In this document: one piece after another, positions 15,845 through 24,178 of the stretch
Numbering within the stretch: position 1 is the stretch's first letter
Layout of the letters: the number at the start of each line of letters is the position of its first letter
NCBI GenBank assembly: GCA_963169675.1
Contig: CAUJFJ010000268.1
Span: 1 to 41,419, forward strand
Direction of reading: 5' to 3'
Source: Bacteroidota bacterium
Lineage (GTDB): Bacteria > Bacteroidota > Bacteroidia > AKYH767-A > OLB10
Length of the DNA: 41,419 nt
Notes under the pieces: generated by a model
Seen by the model: the letters and a program-made list of their open reading frames with translations, nothing else
Databases searched by the model: none
What the model was told of the DNA's origin: nothing
Made by a program: the position numbers and the translations under genes

Positions 15845-17434
15845 CTTAACCTCCGTTTCAACATCCCAATTTGCCCGAACAGTAATTAATTCGGTATGGT
15901 AATAAATTTTTTCGGGAGTAATTCTGCGTAACACATCACCACCATCCCATAATTTATTTCCATTGCGATCGAACACAATGCGTATACGGTAAATTCCCGG
16001 TTCAACCTCAGAAAAGATTCCGGTATAGTCTGATTTACCATCATGCTGACGAACAATTTCATCTTTTTCATTCACCAGTTGCAAAATAAAATTCTCGTTG
16101 ATGGTTCCACTAAGTTTGTATGTAATACTACCTCTCCCTTTATCGCCGGCAGCATTAAAACTCCATGCAATAGTATCATGAGATCTTCCGTGGACATCGG
16201 TTACCGCACCGGGTAAAATCTGAATAGTATATGCACCGGATTTCCATTCGCCGGAGAACACCATTTTTGTTTGCAGTGAATCGGTGAATGCAATTCCGGG
16301 GTGAATAGCAATGGAGTCGCGGGTAACTAAAATTTTAGTGGTGTCAATTGATGCTGTGGGTATAGTCCATGTAACAGCGGGATTAGAACCACCGGGAAGC
16401 GGATTGCCTTTTTGCGGAAATGGAAAACCGGAGAAATATGATTTATTCGGCGCAACTGAACCTCGTTGTTTACGATAACCAACGGTGTCGATTACTACTT
16501 CACCATCATACCAGATTACTTTTGCAGAATCAGACATTTCGGGAGTGGTGTACAATACAATAGTATCCTTCAAAACATTTTTTTGAATAATAAATTTACC
16601 TGTATATCCATCTGCAAAAACCGGTTTCGGATTTTCTGTTGATCGAGAAAAAACAGTAGTCAGTTTTCCCGGCTCTTCGATAATAGAGCTTTTCACCGAC
16701 TGTCGTGAAAGTGGTTGACGCGCTACTACCAGTTCCTTTTTTGTGGAATCGGTTGCGCTCACCGATTCACTGTAAAAACCGGCACGTTCATCGACTGCAT
16801 CAAGGATAAAATTTCCATTTTTATCTTCGAGTGCATACAATGCATAAGTGCCTGCAGCAACATTGGTGATAGTAAATTTTCCGGTGGCATCCGACTTAGC
16901 AAAATAATCGGGGGCTTTTTTGAGAGGAACCGAATCGGCAACGGGACTGCGATAAAGGAGAGCAAGGACACCTTCGGTTGATTTTACAGTAGATGCATCG
17001 GTAATTGTGCCGGAGATCATGAGTGAATCGAGGTAATCACCTGTAGAAAAAACATACCGATATGCGGCCAGTGCATTCCCTTCATTATTATCAGTAATGG
17101 CATTTCCGAAACTAATCGTGTAAGTTGTTGCGGGAAGCAGTGGGCTGTTAAATTTTATAATCACACTCTTTTTACGAACTAAAAATTCAGGAGCGGGACT
17201 CAACAGTGGTGAAATAATAATTTGTTTGGTTACTTCCTTCAACTGCACGTATTCGTCGAACGTTAGTACTACTTCGGAAGCATTAAAATTCACTGAATTT
17301 TCGGCTGGTACAGCGCTTAGTAAAACAGGGGGTTTAACATCACGATCGCCACCTTGTGGTGCAACTTTATTTGCGCAGGAGATGCAAAATGCAACAATAA
17401 AAAACCCTAAAAGGGCATTCAGTTTTTTATTCAC
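15830..17434 (-). CDS. lipoprotein with SbsA/Big_5 Ig-like domain
   Basis: The product has 534 residues and starts at a GTG that overlaps the TGA stop of the upstream gene (GTGA). The signal peptide ends at the lipobox-like CISC, so Cys20 is the predicted lipidation site. A QGGDRDVKPP spacer follows, typical of a conserved Bacteroidota lipoprotein family. Residues about 35-135 form an SbsA/Big_5 Ig-like domain (PPVLLSAVPAENSVNFNASEVVLTFDEYVQL ... YRYVFSTGD). Later parts hold carboxypeptidase-regulatory-like turns with DxNxN loops (YALEDKNGNFILDAVDE at about 200, VFDRNGNKLWDGGD near the end). The C-terminus WLIK is the first unit of a 12-bp tandem array that continues beyond the stop. Function unknown; an envelope structural role is likely. 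Confidence 0.85.
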   Translation of the reverse strand: MNKKLNALLGFFIVAFCISCANKVAPQGGDRDVKPPVLLSAVPAENSVNFNASEVVLTFDEYVQLKEVTKQIIISPLLSPAPEFLVRKKSVIIKFNSPLLPATTYTISFGNAITDNNEGNALAAYRYVFSTGDYLDSLMISGTITDASTVKSTEGVLALLYRSPVADSVPLKKAPDYFAKSDATGKFTITNVAAGTYALYALEDKNGNFILDAVDERAGFYSESVSATDSTKKELVVARQPLSRQSVKSSIIEEPGKLTTVFSRSTENPKPVFADGYTGKFIIQKNVLKDTIVLYTTPEMSDSAKVIWYDGEVVIDTVGYRKQRGSVAPNKSYFSGFPFPQKGNPLPGGSNPAVTWTIPTASIDTTKILVTRDSIAIHPGIAFTDSLQTKMVFSGEWKSGAYTIQILPGAVTDVHGRSHDTIAWSFNAAGDKGRGSITYKLSGTINENFILQLVNEKDEIVRQHDGKSDYTGIFSEVEPGIYRIRIVFDRNGNKLWDGGDVLRRITPEKIYYHTELITVRANWDVETEVKWLIK

Positions 17435-17913
17435 AGCGATTCTATAATTTTAATAATCTCTCCGAGATATTTTTGATCTGTTTCATCGAAAGCTGCCAAT
17501 TTTTCACTGTCGACATCGAGCACCAGCCAGACTTTATTATTTTTAAATGCGGGTAGAACAATTTCACTTTTTGAGAGGGAGCTACAGGCGATATGACCGG
17601 GAAATGCATCCACATCTTCCACAATCAACACTTTTTGTTCTTTCCAGGAAGAACCGCAAACACCTTTACCAAAACCTATTCTGGTACAAGCTACAGGTCC
17701 CTGAAAAGGTCCGAGAACCAGGGAATCGTTCTCAACAAAATAAACGCCTACCCAAAAAAAGCCCATTGACTGTTTTAGGGCAGCCATTAAATTGGCCAGA
17801 TTGGCAATCACGTTAGGTTCACCGGTCACCAATGCCTTCAGTTGAGGCAATAGCGATTCGTAACGATCTGTTTTTGAAGAAGTTGAATCAAGTACGGTTA
17901 AATTTTCCGCCAT
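17431..17913 (-). CDS. msrC: free methionine-(R)-sulfoxide reductase (GAF domain)
   Basis: The enzyme reduces free L-methionine-(R)-sulfoxide in the cytosol. The 160-residue product is a single GAF domain with family motifs GPFQGPVACTRIGFGKGVCGSSW and DAFPGHIACSSLSKSEIVLP. The three cysteines at 76, 86 and 110 keep the 10 and 24 residue spacings of the catalytic set known from E. coli and yeast. The symbol msrC is the one used for the E. coli enzyme. Its stop overlaps the GTG of the lipoprotein gene, so translation is probably coupled although the functions look unrelated. A promoter box lies 18 nt upstream at 17932-17939. Confidence 0.95.
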   Translation of the reverse strand: MAENLTVLDSTSSKTDRYESLLPQLKALVTGEPNVIANLANLMAALKQSMGFFWVGVYFVENDSLVLGPFQGPVACTRIGFGKGVCGSSWKEQKVLIVEDVDAFPGHIACSSLSKSEIVLPAFKNNKVWLVLDVDSEKLAAFDETDQKYLGEIIKIIESL

Positions 17914-17931
17914 AATGGACTAATATTATGG

Positions 17932-17939
17932 CAAAAATA
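17932..17939 (-). promoter_or_regulatory. -7 promoter box TATTTTTG for the fRMsr gene
   Basis: TATTTTTG matches TAnnTTTG. A TTG lies 22 nt upstream inside the end of the ComF-like gene, close to the usual 19-21 nt spacing. The predicted leader is short, about 14 nt. Confidence 0.5.
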
Positions 17940-17944
17940 CGTTT

Positions 17945-18637
17945 TTAGAGTCTAGCGTAAGCAATGGTAGCAAGACTAACGCGGGAATCTGGAATCAGCA
18001 ACAGCGTTTCTGCACAGGAAGCGAGAGTTGAACCGGTAGTGATGACATCATCGACAAGCAAAAAGTGTGGTTTTCGGGTTTCATACCTTTCATTAAGGAC
18101 AAACATGCGATTCATATTTTCGAAGCGGGAATACCGGGCTTTTCGGGTTTGGGAACTGGTAGCCTGTTGACGGATCAGAAAATCGGGGACGAACGGAATT
18201 CGCATCGATTCAGCTATACCTTCCCCGAAGAAATCACTTTGATTGTAACCACGCAGTCGCTTTTTACTTTCATGCAAAGGCACCGGAATCACATGTGTAA
18301 CATCTTGATATCGAGTCGCTTTTAACAATTCTAAACCCAAATACCGGCCGGTAAAAGAGCCAACTTCTTTATCTCCCTGATACTTCAATCGGTGAATCAA
18401 GTGTTGTACCCGCTGACCTTTATTGAAGTAATAAAGAGCTGTGGCAGCAAACACCGGAACCTTTCCCCAGAACTGTTTTTCAACGGGATTACCTTCCTGG
18501 AGGTGAAAGTTAGTTTTTGGAAGGTGGTATAAGCAGTGGGTACAAATGACGGATTCGCCCTGAAACAAGCCATTTCCGCAGGCGGCACAAACAAGTGGAT
18601 AACATAAATTGAGGAGGTCTGAGATGAAATTTGCCAT
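17945..18637 (-). CDS. ComF-family phosphoribosyltransferase-like protein
   Basis: ComF proteins are cytosolic and linked to DNA uptake in naturally competent bacteria. The 230-residue product has an N-terminal double-zinc-ribbon-like Cys cluster (CAAC at 17-20 and CTHC at 32-35). The type I phosphoribosyltransferase fold follows, with the IPVPLHESKKRLRGYNQS segment (about 117-134) and the PRPP loop VDDVITTGSTL (about 195-205). Whether it binds PRPP is not established for the family. The stop lies 31 nt before the next gene; a -7-like TACTTTTT directly precedes the ATG. Confidence 0.93.
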   Translation of the reverse strand: MANFISDLLNLCYPLVCAACGNGLFQGESVICTHCLYHLPKTNFHLQEGNPVEKQFWGKVPVFAATALYYFNKGQRVQHLIHRLKYQGDKEVGSFTGRYLGLELLKATRYQDVTHVIPVPLHESKKRLRGYNQSDFFGEGIAESMRIPFVPDFLIRQQATSSQTRKARYSRFENMNRMFVLNERYETRKPHFLLVDDVITTGSTLASCAETLLLIPDSRVSLATIAYARL

Positions 18638-18726
18638 AAAAAGTATCGAAAAAGGATGAAAAAGGGCTTAAAAGCACTACAAAAATAAGACTTTTGGGAT
18701 TAAAAGGGTAGTAACGCAAATAACAA

Positions 18727-18757
18727 TTGACTGGCATTTATTATTATCTTAACTTCG
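18727..18757 (+). promoter_or_regulatory. candidate promoter TTG-N20-TAACTTCG for the coiled-coil gene
   Basis: TTG at 18727-18729 and TAACTTCG at 18750-18757 are 20 nt apart, the expected spacing. The second box differs from TAnnTTTG at one base. The predicted leader to the ATG at 18811 is about 50 nt. Confidence 0.4.
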
Positions 18758-18810
18758 TACCCTGTTTTGTAAACTATAAACCTACCACAACCAGTACAGT
18801 TTCCTGCCCC

Positions 18811-19746
18811 ATGGAAGATAACAATATGCAGCATAACGAATTCGACAAGAAAGAACAAGACTCCAAGAAGGTCATTGTAATTGTAGTAATTTCCATCCTA
18901 TTAGGCGTTAACGGCTTATTGCTATGGCAGTTTTTCGATAAGAAGACTCACCTTGAAGAGGTGAACATGACTCTGGAGAGCACCTTATCTGAAAAGGAAT
19001 CGCTATCGGCTGAATTGCAACGCATGAAAGTGGAGTATGAAAAAATAAATCAGGAGAATGCGAGTTTACAAAACCAGCTTACTGCAAAAGACGAAGAAAT
19101 TAAGTCTAAGATGGCCGAAATTCAACGACTGATTAATTCCGGAGATGCAGCACAATTACGCAGAGCAAAGCAGGAACTAGCTTCATTAAAAACACTTAAC
19201 CAGACATACATTGCTGATCTGGATTCTTTAAAATTAGCGAATGAAGAACTGAATGCGCAGAACAGCAATCTGAATAGCAGTTTATTATCAGAGCGTGGCA
19301 AAGTTCAGAACCTGACTCAGGAAAACACCATGCTTGCCAATAAGGTTGCAATGGGTTCAGTATTAAAAACCATTAACATCAAAGCTTCCGGAGTAAAATA
19401 TCGTTCCAGCGGTAAAGAGTCAGAATCAAACCGTGCTTCTTCCGTTGATAAAATTCGTACCTGCTTTACAGTTCTTGAAAATCTTGTTGTTGATCGTGGA
19501 ACCAAAGATGCATACCTCCGGGTGTTGAGTCCGGATGGCGCTGTTATGTCGACCAGTTCCGAAACATTTATTTACAACAATCAGGCGACTCTATATACTG
19601 CCAAAGAATCTTTTGAATACGATAACAAACAAACTGATTTGTGTTTGTACTGGACAAAAGGTTCTATCTACACCAAAGGCAAATATATTATTGAGATTTA
19701 TGTAGATGGCAATTTAATTGGCTCTACCAATCTCACTTTAAAATAA
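18811..19746 (+). CDS. membrane-anchored coiled-coil protein of unknown function
   Basis: The ATG at 18811 gives 311 residues. An earlier TTG at 18727 falls inside the predicted promoter and is rejected. A short charged N-terminus (MEDNNMQHNEFDKKEQDSKK) precedes one membrane helix at about 20-40 (VIVIVVISILLGVNGLLLWQFF). A long coiled coil follows (about 45-180, heptads rich in E, K, Q, L). A beta-rich C-terminal domain of about 115 residues contains RTCFTVLENLVVDRGTKDAYLRV, TAKESFEYDNKQTDLCLYW and a final GKYIIEIYVDGNLIGSTNLTL. I do not recognise the family; the layout suggests a protein reaching from the inner membrane into the periplasm. Its stop codon is 1 bp from the stop of the convergent gene. 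Confidence 0.8.
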   Translation: MEDNNMQHNEFDKKEQDSKKVIVIVVISILLGVNGLLLWQFFDKKTHLEEVNMTLESTLSEKESLSAELQRMKVEYEKINQENASLQNQLTAKDEEIKSKMAEIQRLINSGDAAQLRRAKQELASLKTLNQTYIADLDSLKLANEELNAQNSNLNSSLLSERGKVQNLTQENTMLANKVAMGSVLKTINIKASGVKYRSSGKESESNRASSVDKIRTCFTVLENLVVDRGTKDAYLRVLSPDGAVMSTSSETFIYNNQATLYTAKESFEYDNKQTDLCLYWTKGSIYTKGKYIIEIYVDGNLIGSTNLTLK

Positions 19747-19747
19747 T

Positions 19748-22700
19748 CTAGAAAAAGGCCCTTGCCTGCACGCCACCGGTGTGAATAATATTGGTTCCCT
19801 GAGGTTTTCTTCCTTCATAATTCAGGTTGAGCTGAATACTATTCGATAAATTTCTTTGCAGACTAAGACCCCATGTGTAGTTGGTTCCTTTTTTGAGACC
19901 TTCCAGAATTTCATAGGCAATAGGCGTATTTTCGGGTGCGTTGTAATCGATTATGATCACATTAAACTTTGCGGTTGCTACTCCCTTTTTAACTGAACTG
20001 AATTTTAGTTCAATTCCGCCATCGTGCTGATCAGACTTTTCAGTTGCATTGGTTGCAACATTTTGTTTATTTTTAAATTCGTAGGTTAATGAAGTTCGGA
20101 ATGAGAGGCCGGGCTGAATACTGAACTTAGGTTCTAGAGAATAAAACTCAATTTCATAATCGCGGTTTGAAAAGAATTCAGAGGCGCTCTTGCGTGTTCC
20201 ATTTTCAGTGGTTGCCTGCAGGCTGAAGATGCGATTTATATTCCATCTGAAATTATTCACCAGACTTTGAAGCACACGTGATTCAAAACCATTGGTCAGA
20301 AACGATTTTGAGGTATTCGATTGAAGCGTGGCATCGAGACCAAACACCGTACTGTTTCTATTAAATGAAAGGGTATTTCTGAAAGCAGCATTGGAAGTGA
20401 CCAACAAACTATCGTCAATATTTGCATCGAATGGATTGAGTGCTTTCAACACATCTTTTTCGAGTGTTTTATTATCGATACGATAAGATACCTGATTCGA
20501 GAAGCGGGCAACAAAAGAGCGCCAACCTTTCGTTTCAATAAACCAGGCTGCGGGATTAATGGTGAGTACCTGATTAAACTGATTGGTTCTGGTCTTCACA
20601 TATTCATTGGTAGGAAGAAAAACCTTTATAAAATTGGCCTGATCAACGAAGGCAGCTATTTCAAACTCATCGAGATCTTTAACACCATTTCCATTGTAAT
20701 CACCGGCATAAGTATACACTCCGGTACCCGGGGTTACTTCCACATAAGCATACTCTTTCTTCAATTCCTGACCTGTACCAGCTTCAAAAAAAGTTGTAGA
20801 AGTGATTAACCCTTTCCAGATTGTGGCATTATATTCCATGCGATTCAGGAAGGATTCTTCGGGAGGAATAGTTGTAAGTTGGGAATCACGGACGGCCAGA
20901 TTCCTGTAAGAAGAAGAAATAGACAATCTGCTTTTCGGATTTCCCAGAAAGTCGATGCGAGCAGAAGCTTCATCGGCAACCGTAGATTTTTTCAGGTAAT
21001 TTCCGGCAACGGCATAATCATATCTTCTGGAGAAATCGATTCGGAAAAACGTTTTAGAAGTATCGTTAGAAGTGAAGTATATTTTTCGCTGGTCGTATAA
21101 AAAACTATTCAGTCTGATAGAATCGCTTGCCACATCGGTTAGCACATTGTGTTCCTGCTCCAAACGCACACCTGCGATAAAACGCCAAACAGGTCTTGAT
21201 ATATCAAACACTGAGCGAAGGAATCGGGTATCTGTCAATGGCGACTTACTGATGAGGTAACTGCTGTTAGTTATCAGATTAAACTTCAAAAAATTCACAT
21301 TGGAAGAAAGCACATTCATCAAACCCTGATAATCGTCGCCTTTGAGAAATGTTTTCAACTGATAATTCAAAAGTTGCTTTGGTTTCTCGAATTGCAATGA
21401 AAGATCGGCGGCATTCTCATCCCCGACAAGGGCGGCGGTCCCTAGATTCCAATCACGTGAAAACTCCACCGCACGGAAATTTTCGATTGGTTTAAAATAT
21501 TTATTGACATGCTCCAGCTTGATGGCGGAACGAAGTCTCCAACCATTTACCGAATCATTTGAAAGTTTGGAAAGCATAGATGCACCTCCACGGAATGCAA
21601 ATCCGGTATCATCGGCTTTATCTTTCGAAGAAAACAAGTTCACATTATTATTCGACCAGGCAGTCTCCACAAAAACTGAACTGTTGGATGTAATATTATA
21701 ACCTGCTCCAACGGTAATAAGTTGTTGTTGTTTAGGAGCGACTAAAAGCACTACGGGTTCGTAAGACCCTTGCGGGATATTATTAACGGGAAACACAAAT
21801 TGAAACACACGACCATTGGCACTTGCAGCAATTGGAATATAGTTACCTTTATTAGCTCCAACAACACTAAAACGAAGCCTGTAAAAAGCTTCCGTGGAAT
21901 CGGTAGAATATTCATAAAAAGTAAATCCGGAGCTATCGCGTTGTGCGTATAAAACTTCCGTAGAATTAAATGCAACACTATCGACACCGGGATAAAATGC
22001 CTGTTGAATACTATCACCTGCAGCTGCCAGCAATAATTTAGCTTCTTCATCAAGATCTTGCAGCAGAGGTTGATTTTTTGCGTCCTGTTCAGAAAAAATA
22101 TTTGCTTTCACAGACCATTTCTTATCCTGGTATTCCTGATTTGCAAACAGCATGGTACGGGAATAATTTTTATCGGAATATTGAAATTCCACAACGATCC
22201 GCTTATCCTTGGTTATGGGTCGTCGTGTAGTGAAAGTTACTTCAGCTGTATTGTAATCGATCACATAATCGTACTGCTCACCTCTCACCATTTCGACGCC
22301 ATCAACAAACACTTTTTCTGTTCCGGAGAGCACAATTATAAACGTTTCATTTTCGGCACCATTCAAACGATAAGGTCCCTGGTTTGCTTCCACCCCATTA
22401 ATAATATTTCTGGCATATTTTCCTTTGGAGATGGCACCACTAACGGTAGTGCGCATATACTTGGTAGTATCGGCAAATGGATTGTAGACGGAACTAAAAA
22501 CGGCACCCTGTCCTTTTTTATAAAAATTCATAAAATAGCTATCAGGGCGTTTCAGTTCGAAATCGCCGGCTATTAACTTACTCCGATTCTTAGACAATTG
22601 AATAAAAACCTTATCGAAATCCTGAATTTGTTGCGTATTTCCTTCGGGTTGAACGGGAATATTATTATCGGTAATAGCGGCCAGAATTTCCACATCATCA

Positions 22701-23224
22701 TTCAGCTTGCCGGATAATTGCAGGTTAAAACTTGAGTTGACAACCAGATCCTGATTATTTCCGAAACTAACTCCGCGGGAGATATTTCCATTTCGCTGTA
22801 ATCCTTCGAGTTTAAAAAATCCCGGCTCACCGGATGTTTCGCCATATGAAAAGGGGTTATACATTCCTGCGTAATTCTTTTCAATTACCGATCGATCGCG
22901 GTTGCGGAATGGTTTGTTGAGTAAAAGAGGAAACGTCCGGTAAACCAAAAGTATGGAATCGGGTAACTGCCGGTTTTTAGGGAAAACTATTACCGGATTG
23001 GGGTCTTTATAGCTATAGAGTGAATCGGGGACTTTACTGCCATCCCTGAAATAGGCAGCAAGAGAACCGGGAACAACCGAGAGCGAATCGAAGGAAACAG
23101 AATCGGAATTGGTGGCAATATATTTTTGCTTCACATTGGAAAGGGGTTGCCCTAAAACCGATGCTGATCCGGATATCATCCAAATCAGGAACAAAAAGAA
23201 GCAACCATTCTTGAATGCAACCAT
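19748..23224 (-). CDS. large outer membrane beta-barrel-like protein of unknown function
   Basis: The ATG at 23224 gives 1158 residues with a signal peptide (FFLFLIWMISGSASVLGQ); an upstream GTG at 23248 is less likely. Residues about 130-330 hold a conserved-looking segment (GNISRGVSFGNNQDLVVNSS, LNDDVEILAAITDNNIPVQPEG, FDKVFIQLSKNRSKLIAGDFEL). The rest alternates short amphipathic strands and turns and ends NYEGRKPQGTNIIHTGGVQARAFF, a C-terminal Phe as in many outer membrane barrels. Around residues 841-852 there is an EF-hand-like loop, DYNGNGVKDLDE. I recall similar large Bacteroidota proteins without a known role. There is no TonB box or plug domain to call it a receptor. It is transcribed alone toward the coiled-coil gene. 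Confidence 0.8.
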   Translation of the reverse strand: MVAFKNGCFFLFLIWMISGSASVLGQPLSNVKQKYIATNSDSVSFDSLSVVPGSLAAYFRDGSKVPDSLYSYKDPNPVIVFPKNRQLPDSILLVYRTFPLLLNKPFRNRDRSVIEKNYAGMYNPFSYGETSGEPGFFKLEGLQRNGNISRGVSFGNNQDLVVNSSFNLQLSGKLNDDVEILAAITDNNIPVQPEGNTQQIQDFDKVFIQLSKNRSKLIAGDFELKRPDSYFMNFYKKGQGAVFSSVYNPFADTTKYMRTTVSGAISKGKYARNIINGVEANQGPYRLNGAENETFIIVLSGTEKVFVDGVEMVRGEQYDYVIDYNTAEVTFTTRRPITKDKRIVVEFQYSDKNYSRTMLFANQEYQDKKWSVKANIFSEQDAKNQPLLQDLDEEAKLLLAAAGDSIQQAFYPGVDSVAFNSTEVLYAQRDSSGFTFYEYSTDSTEAFYRLRFSVVGANKGNYIPIAASANGRVFQFVFPVNNIPQGSYEPVVLLVAPKQQQLITVGAGYNITSNSSVFVETAWSNNNVNLFSSKDKADDTGFAFRGGASMLSKLSNDSVNGWRLRSAIKLEHVNKYFKPIENFRAVEFSRDWNLGTAALVGDENAADLSLQFEKPKQLLNYQLKTFLKGDDYQGLMNVLSSNVNFLKFNLITNSSYLISKSPLTDTRFLRSVFDISRPVWRFIAGVRLEQEHNVLTDVASDSIRLNSFLYDQRKIYFTSNDTSKTFFRIDFSRRYDYAVAGNYLKKSTVADEASARIDFLGNPKSRLSISSSYRNLAVRDSQLTTIPPEESFLNRMEYNATIWKGLITSTTFFEAGTGQELKKEYAYVEVTPGTGVYTYAGDYNGNGVKDLDEFEIAAFVDQANFIKVFLPTNEYVKTRTNQFNQVLTINPAAWFIETKGWRSFVARFSNQVSYRIDNKTLEKDVLKALNPFDANIDDSLLVTSNAAFRNTLSFNRNSTVFGLDATLQSNTSKSFLTNGFESRVLQSLVNNFRWNINRIFSLQATTENGTRKSASEFFSNRDYEIEFYSLEPKFSIQPGLSFRTSLTYEFKNKQNVATNATEKSDQHDGGIELKFSSVKKGVATAKFNVIIIDYNAPENTPIAYEILEGLKKGTNYTWGLSLQRNLSNSIQLNLNYEGRKPQGTNIIHTGGVQARAFF

Positions 23225-23344
23225 TAAACGGGGGACTAGATGAAACACCTCAGGGATAACAACTGAGCGGCGCAGAAATTATATCCGGCGGTGAAAATTA
23301 CTAAAAAAGAGGGTGTTGGCGGCTACTCAATGGTTGATCGGCTA

Positions 23345-24067
23345 TTAATTCGGCAACTGAGAAGCAACAAACTTCACCAAAGACCTTCTGGCAATAGGTA
23401 AAAGAGTTTCTTCCAGAGGGATATTCAATTCCGATTCAATCACATAAGTTGCAGGATTTGGCATGTGGCGGAACTGGCGGATCAGGTCGAGTTTAATATT
23501 TTCGAAGGTATTAGAGACTGATTTTTCCCAAACGCCGACAAAATTAGTCGCAATACCTCTGTATTTTTCGTCGGGGTTTTCGAATATGGTCAGATGAAAA
23601 CTGTAAACCAGTGTTTCCTGGCCGGGACCAAATTTGAGCATCAAGTACCCTTCATCCGCATTAAGCGGCATAATACCGACGGGGAAAATGTGGAGGCGGG
23701 ATTCAATAAAATCATATACTGTTTTACCTTCCTTCAGATACTGCTCAAAGAGTGGGACGGCATACGAGATGATGCTTTCTATTTCCTGCATCAGATGATC
23801 ATCCTGCAGTATTTTTTCATAGGTAAGTTGGGTGCCTGAAGCATCGGTGCCAGTAAGGCGTTCCGGGAAGCTATTGAAGAGATTCTTCTTATTGTCGCGA
23901 ATAGCAACCACATTCCGATAATGCGTGATTAGTTCGCTTAAGGATGGATAGAGGCGGGAACCGGTAAAATTATCGGAAACTTCCTTCAAGTATCCTAGCA
24001 GCACATACCTTTTGTACTCAAAATCAATATGTTTCTCCGTAATCCAATTAACACTTAGTGATGCCAT
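23345..24067 (-). CDS. conserved-looking cytosolic protein of unknown function
   Basis: The product has 240 residues without signal peptide or membrane helix. The N-terminal part is helical (FEYKRYVLLGYLKEVSDNFTGSRLYPSLSELITHYRNVVAIRDNKKNLF). The C-terminal part has strand-like segments (YSFHLTIFENPDEKYRGIATNFVGVWEKS) and a final ETLLPIARRSLVKFVASQ helix. I do not recognise the family. A perfect TAAATTTG box lies 24 nt upstream of the ATG, so it has its own promoter and is not clearly part of the MBOAT/SGNH transcript. Confidence 0.75.
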   Translation of the reverse strand: MASLSVNWITEKHIDFEYKRYVLLGYLKEVSDNFTGSRLYPSLSELITHYRNVVAIRDNKKNLFNSFPERLTGTDASGTQLTYEKILQDDHLMQEIESIISYAVPLFEQYLKEGKTVYDFIESRLHIFPVGIMPLNADEGYLMLKFGPGQETLVYSFHLTIFENPDEKYRGIATNFVGVWEKSVSNTFENIKLDLIRQFRHMPNPATYVIESELNIPLEETLLPIARRSLVKFVASQLPN

Positions 24068-24091
24068 AATTGATTGCTATAGCCTAGTATA

Positions 24092-24099
24092 CAAATTTA
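24092..24099 (-). promoter_or_regulatory. -7 promoter box TAAATTTG
   Basis: TAAATTTG is preceded on the minus strand by TTTTTTACGT. Nearly the same arrangement (TTTTTTACGTTAATTTCG) lies in front of the gene ending at 32622, at the same distance from its ATG. Confidence 0.5.
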
Positions 24100-24178
24100 A
24101 CGTAAAAAACCATGAAATCGTTTCTAATAAGCTACAAAAGTGAGGCCGAAATAAAAAATCTTATAAAAGAGCTCCGGT

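Noticed and set aside
15666..15902. 78-residue plus-strand frame with LINHLINY repeats
   Set aside because: It is the reading of the 12-bp tandem array on the other strand. The array is explained as a repeat in and after the lipoprotein gene.
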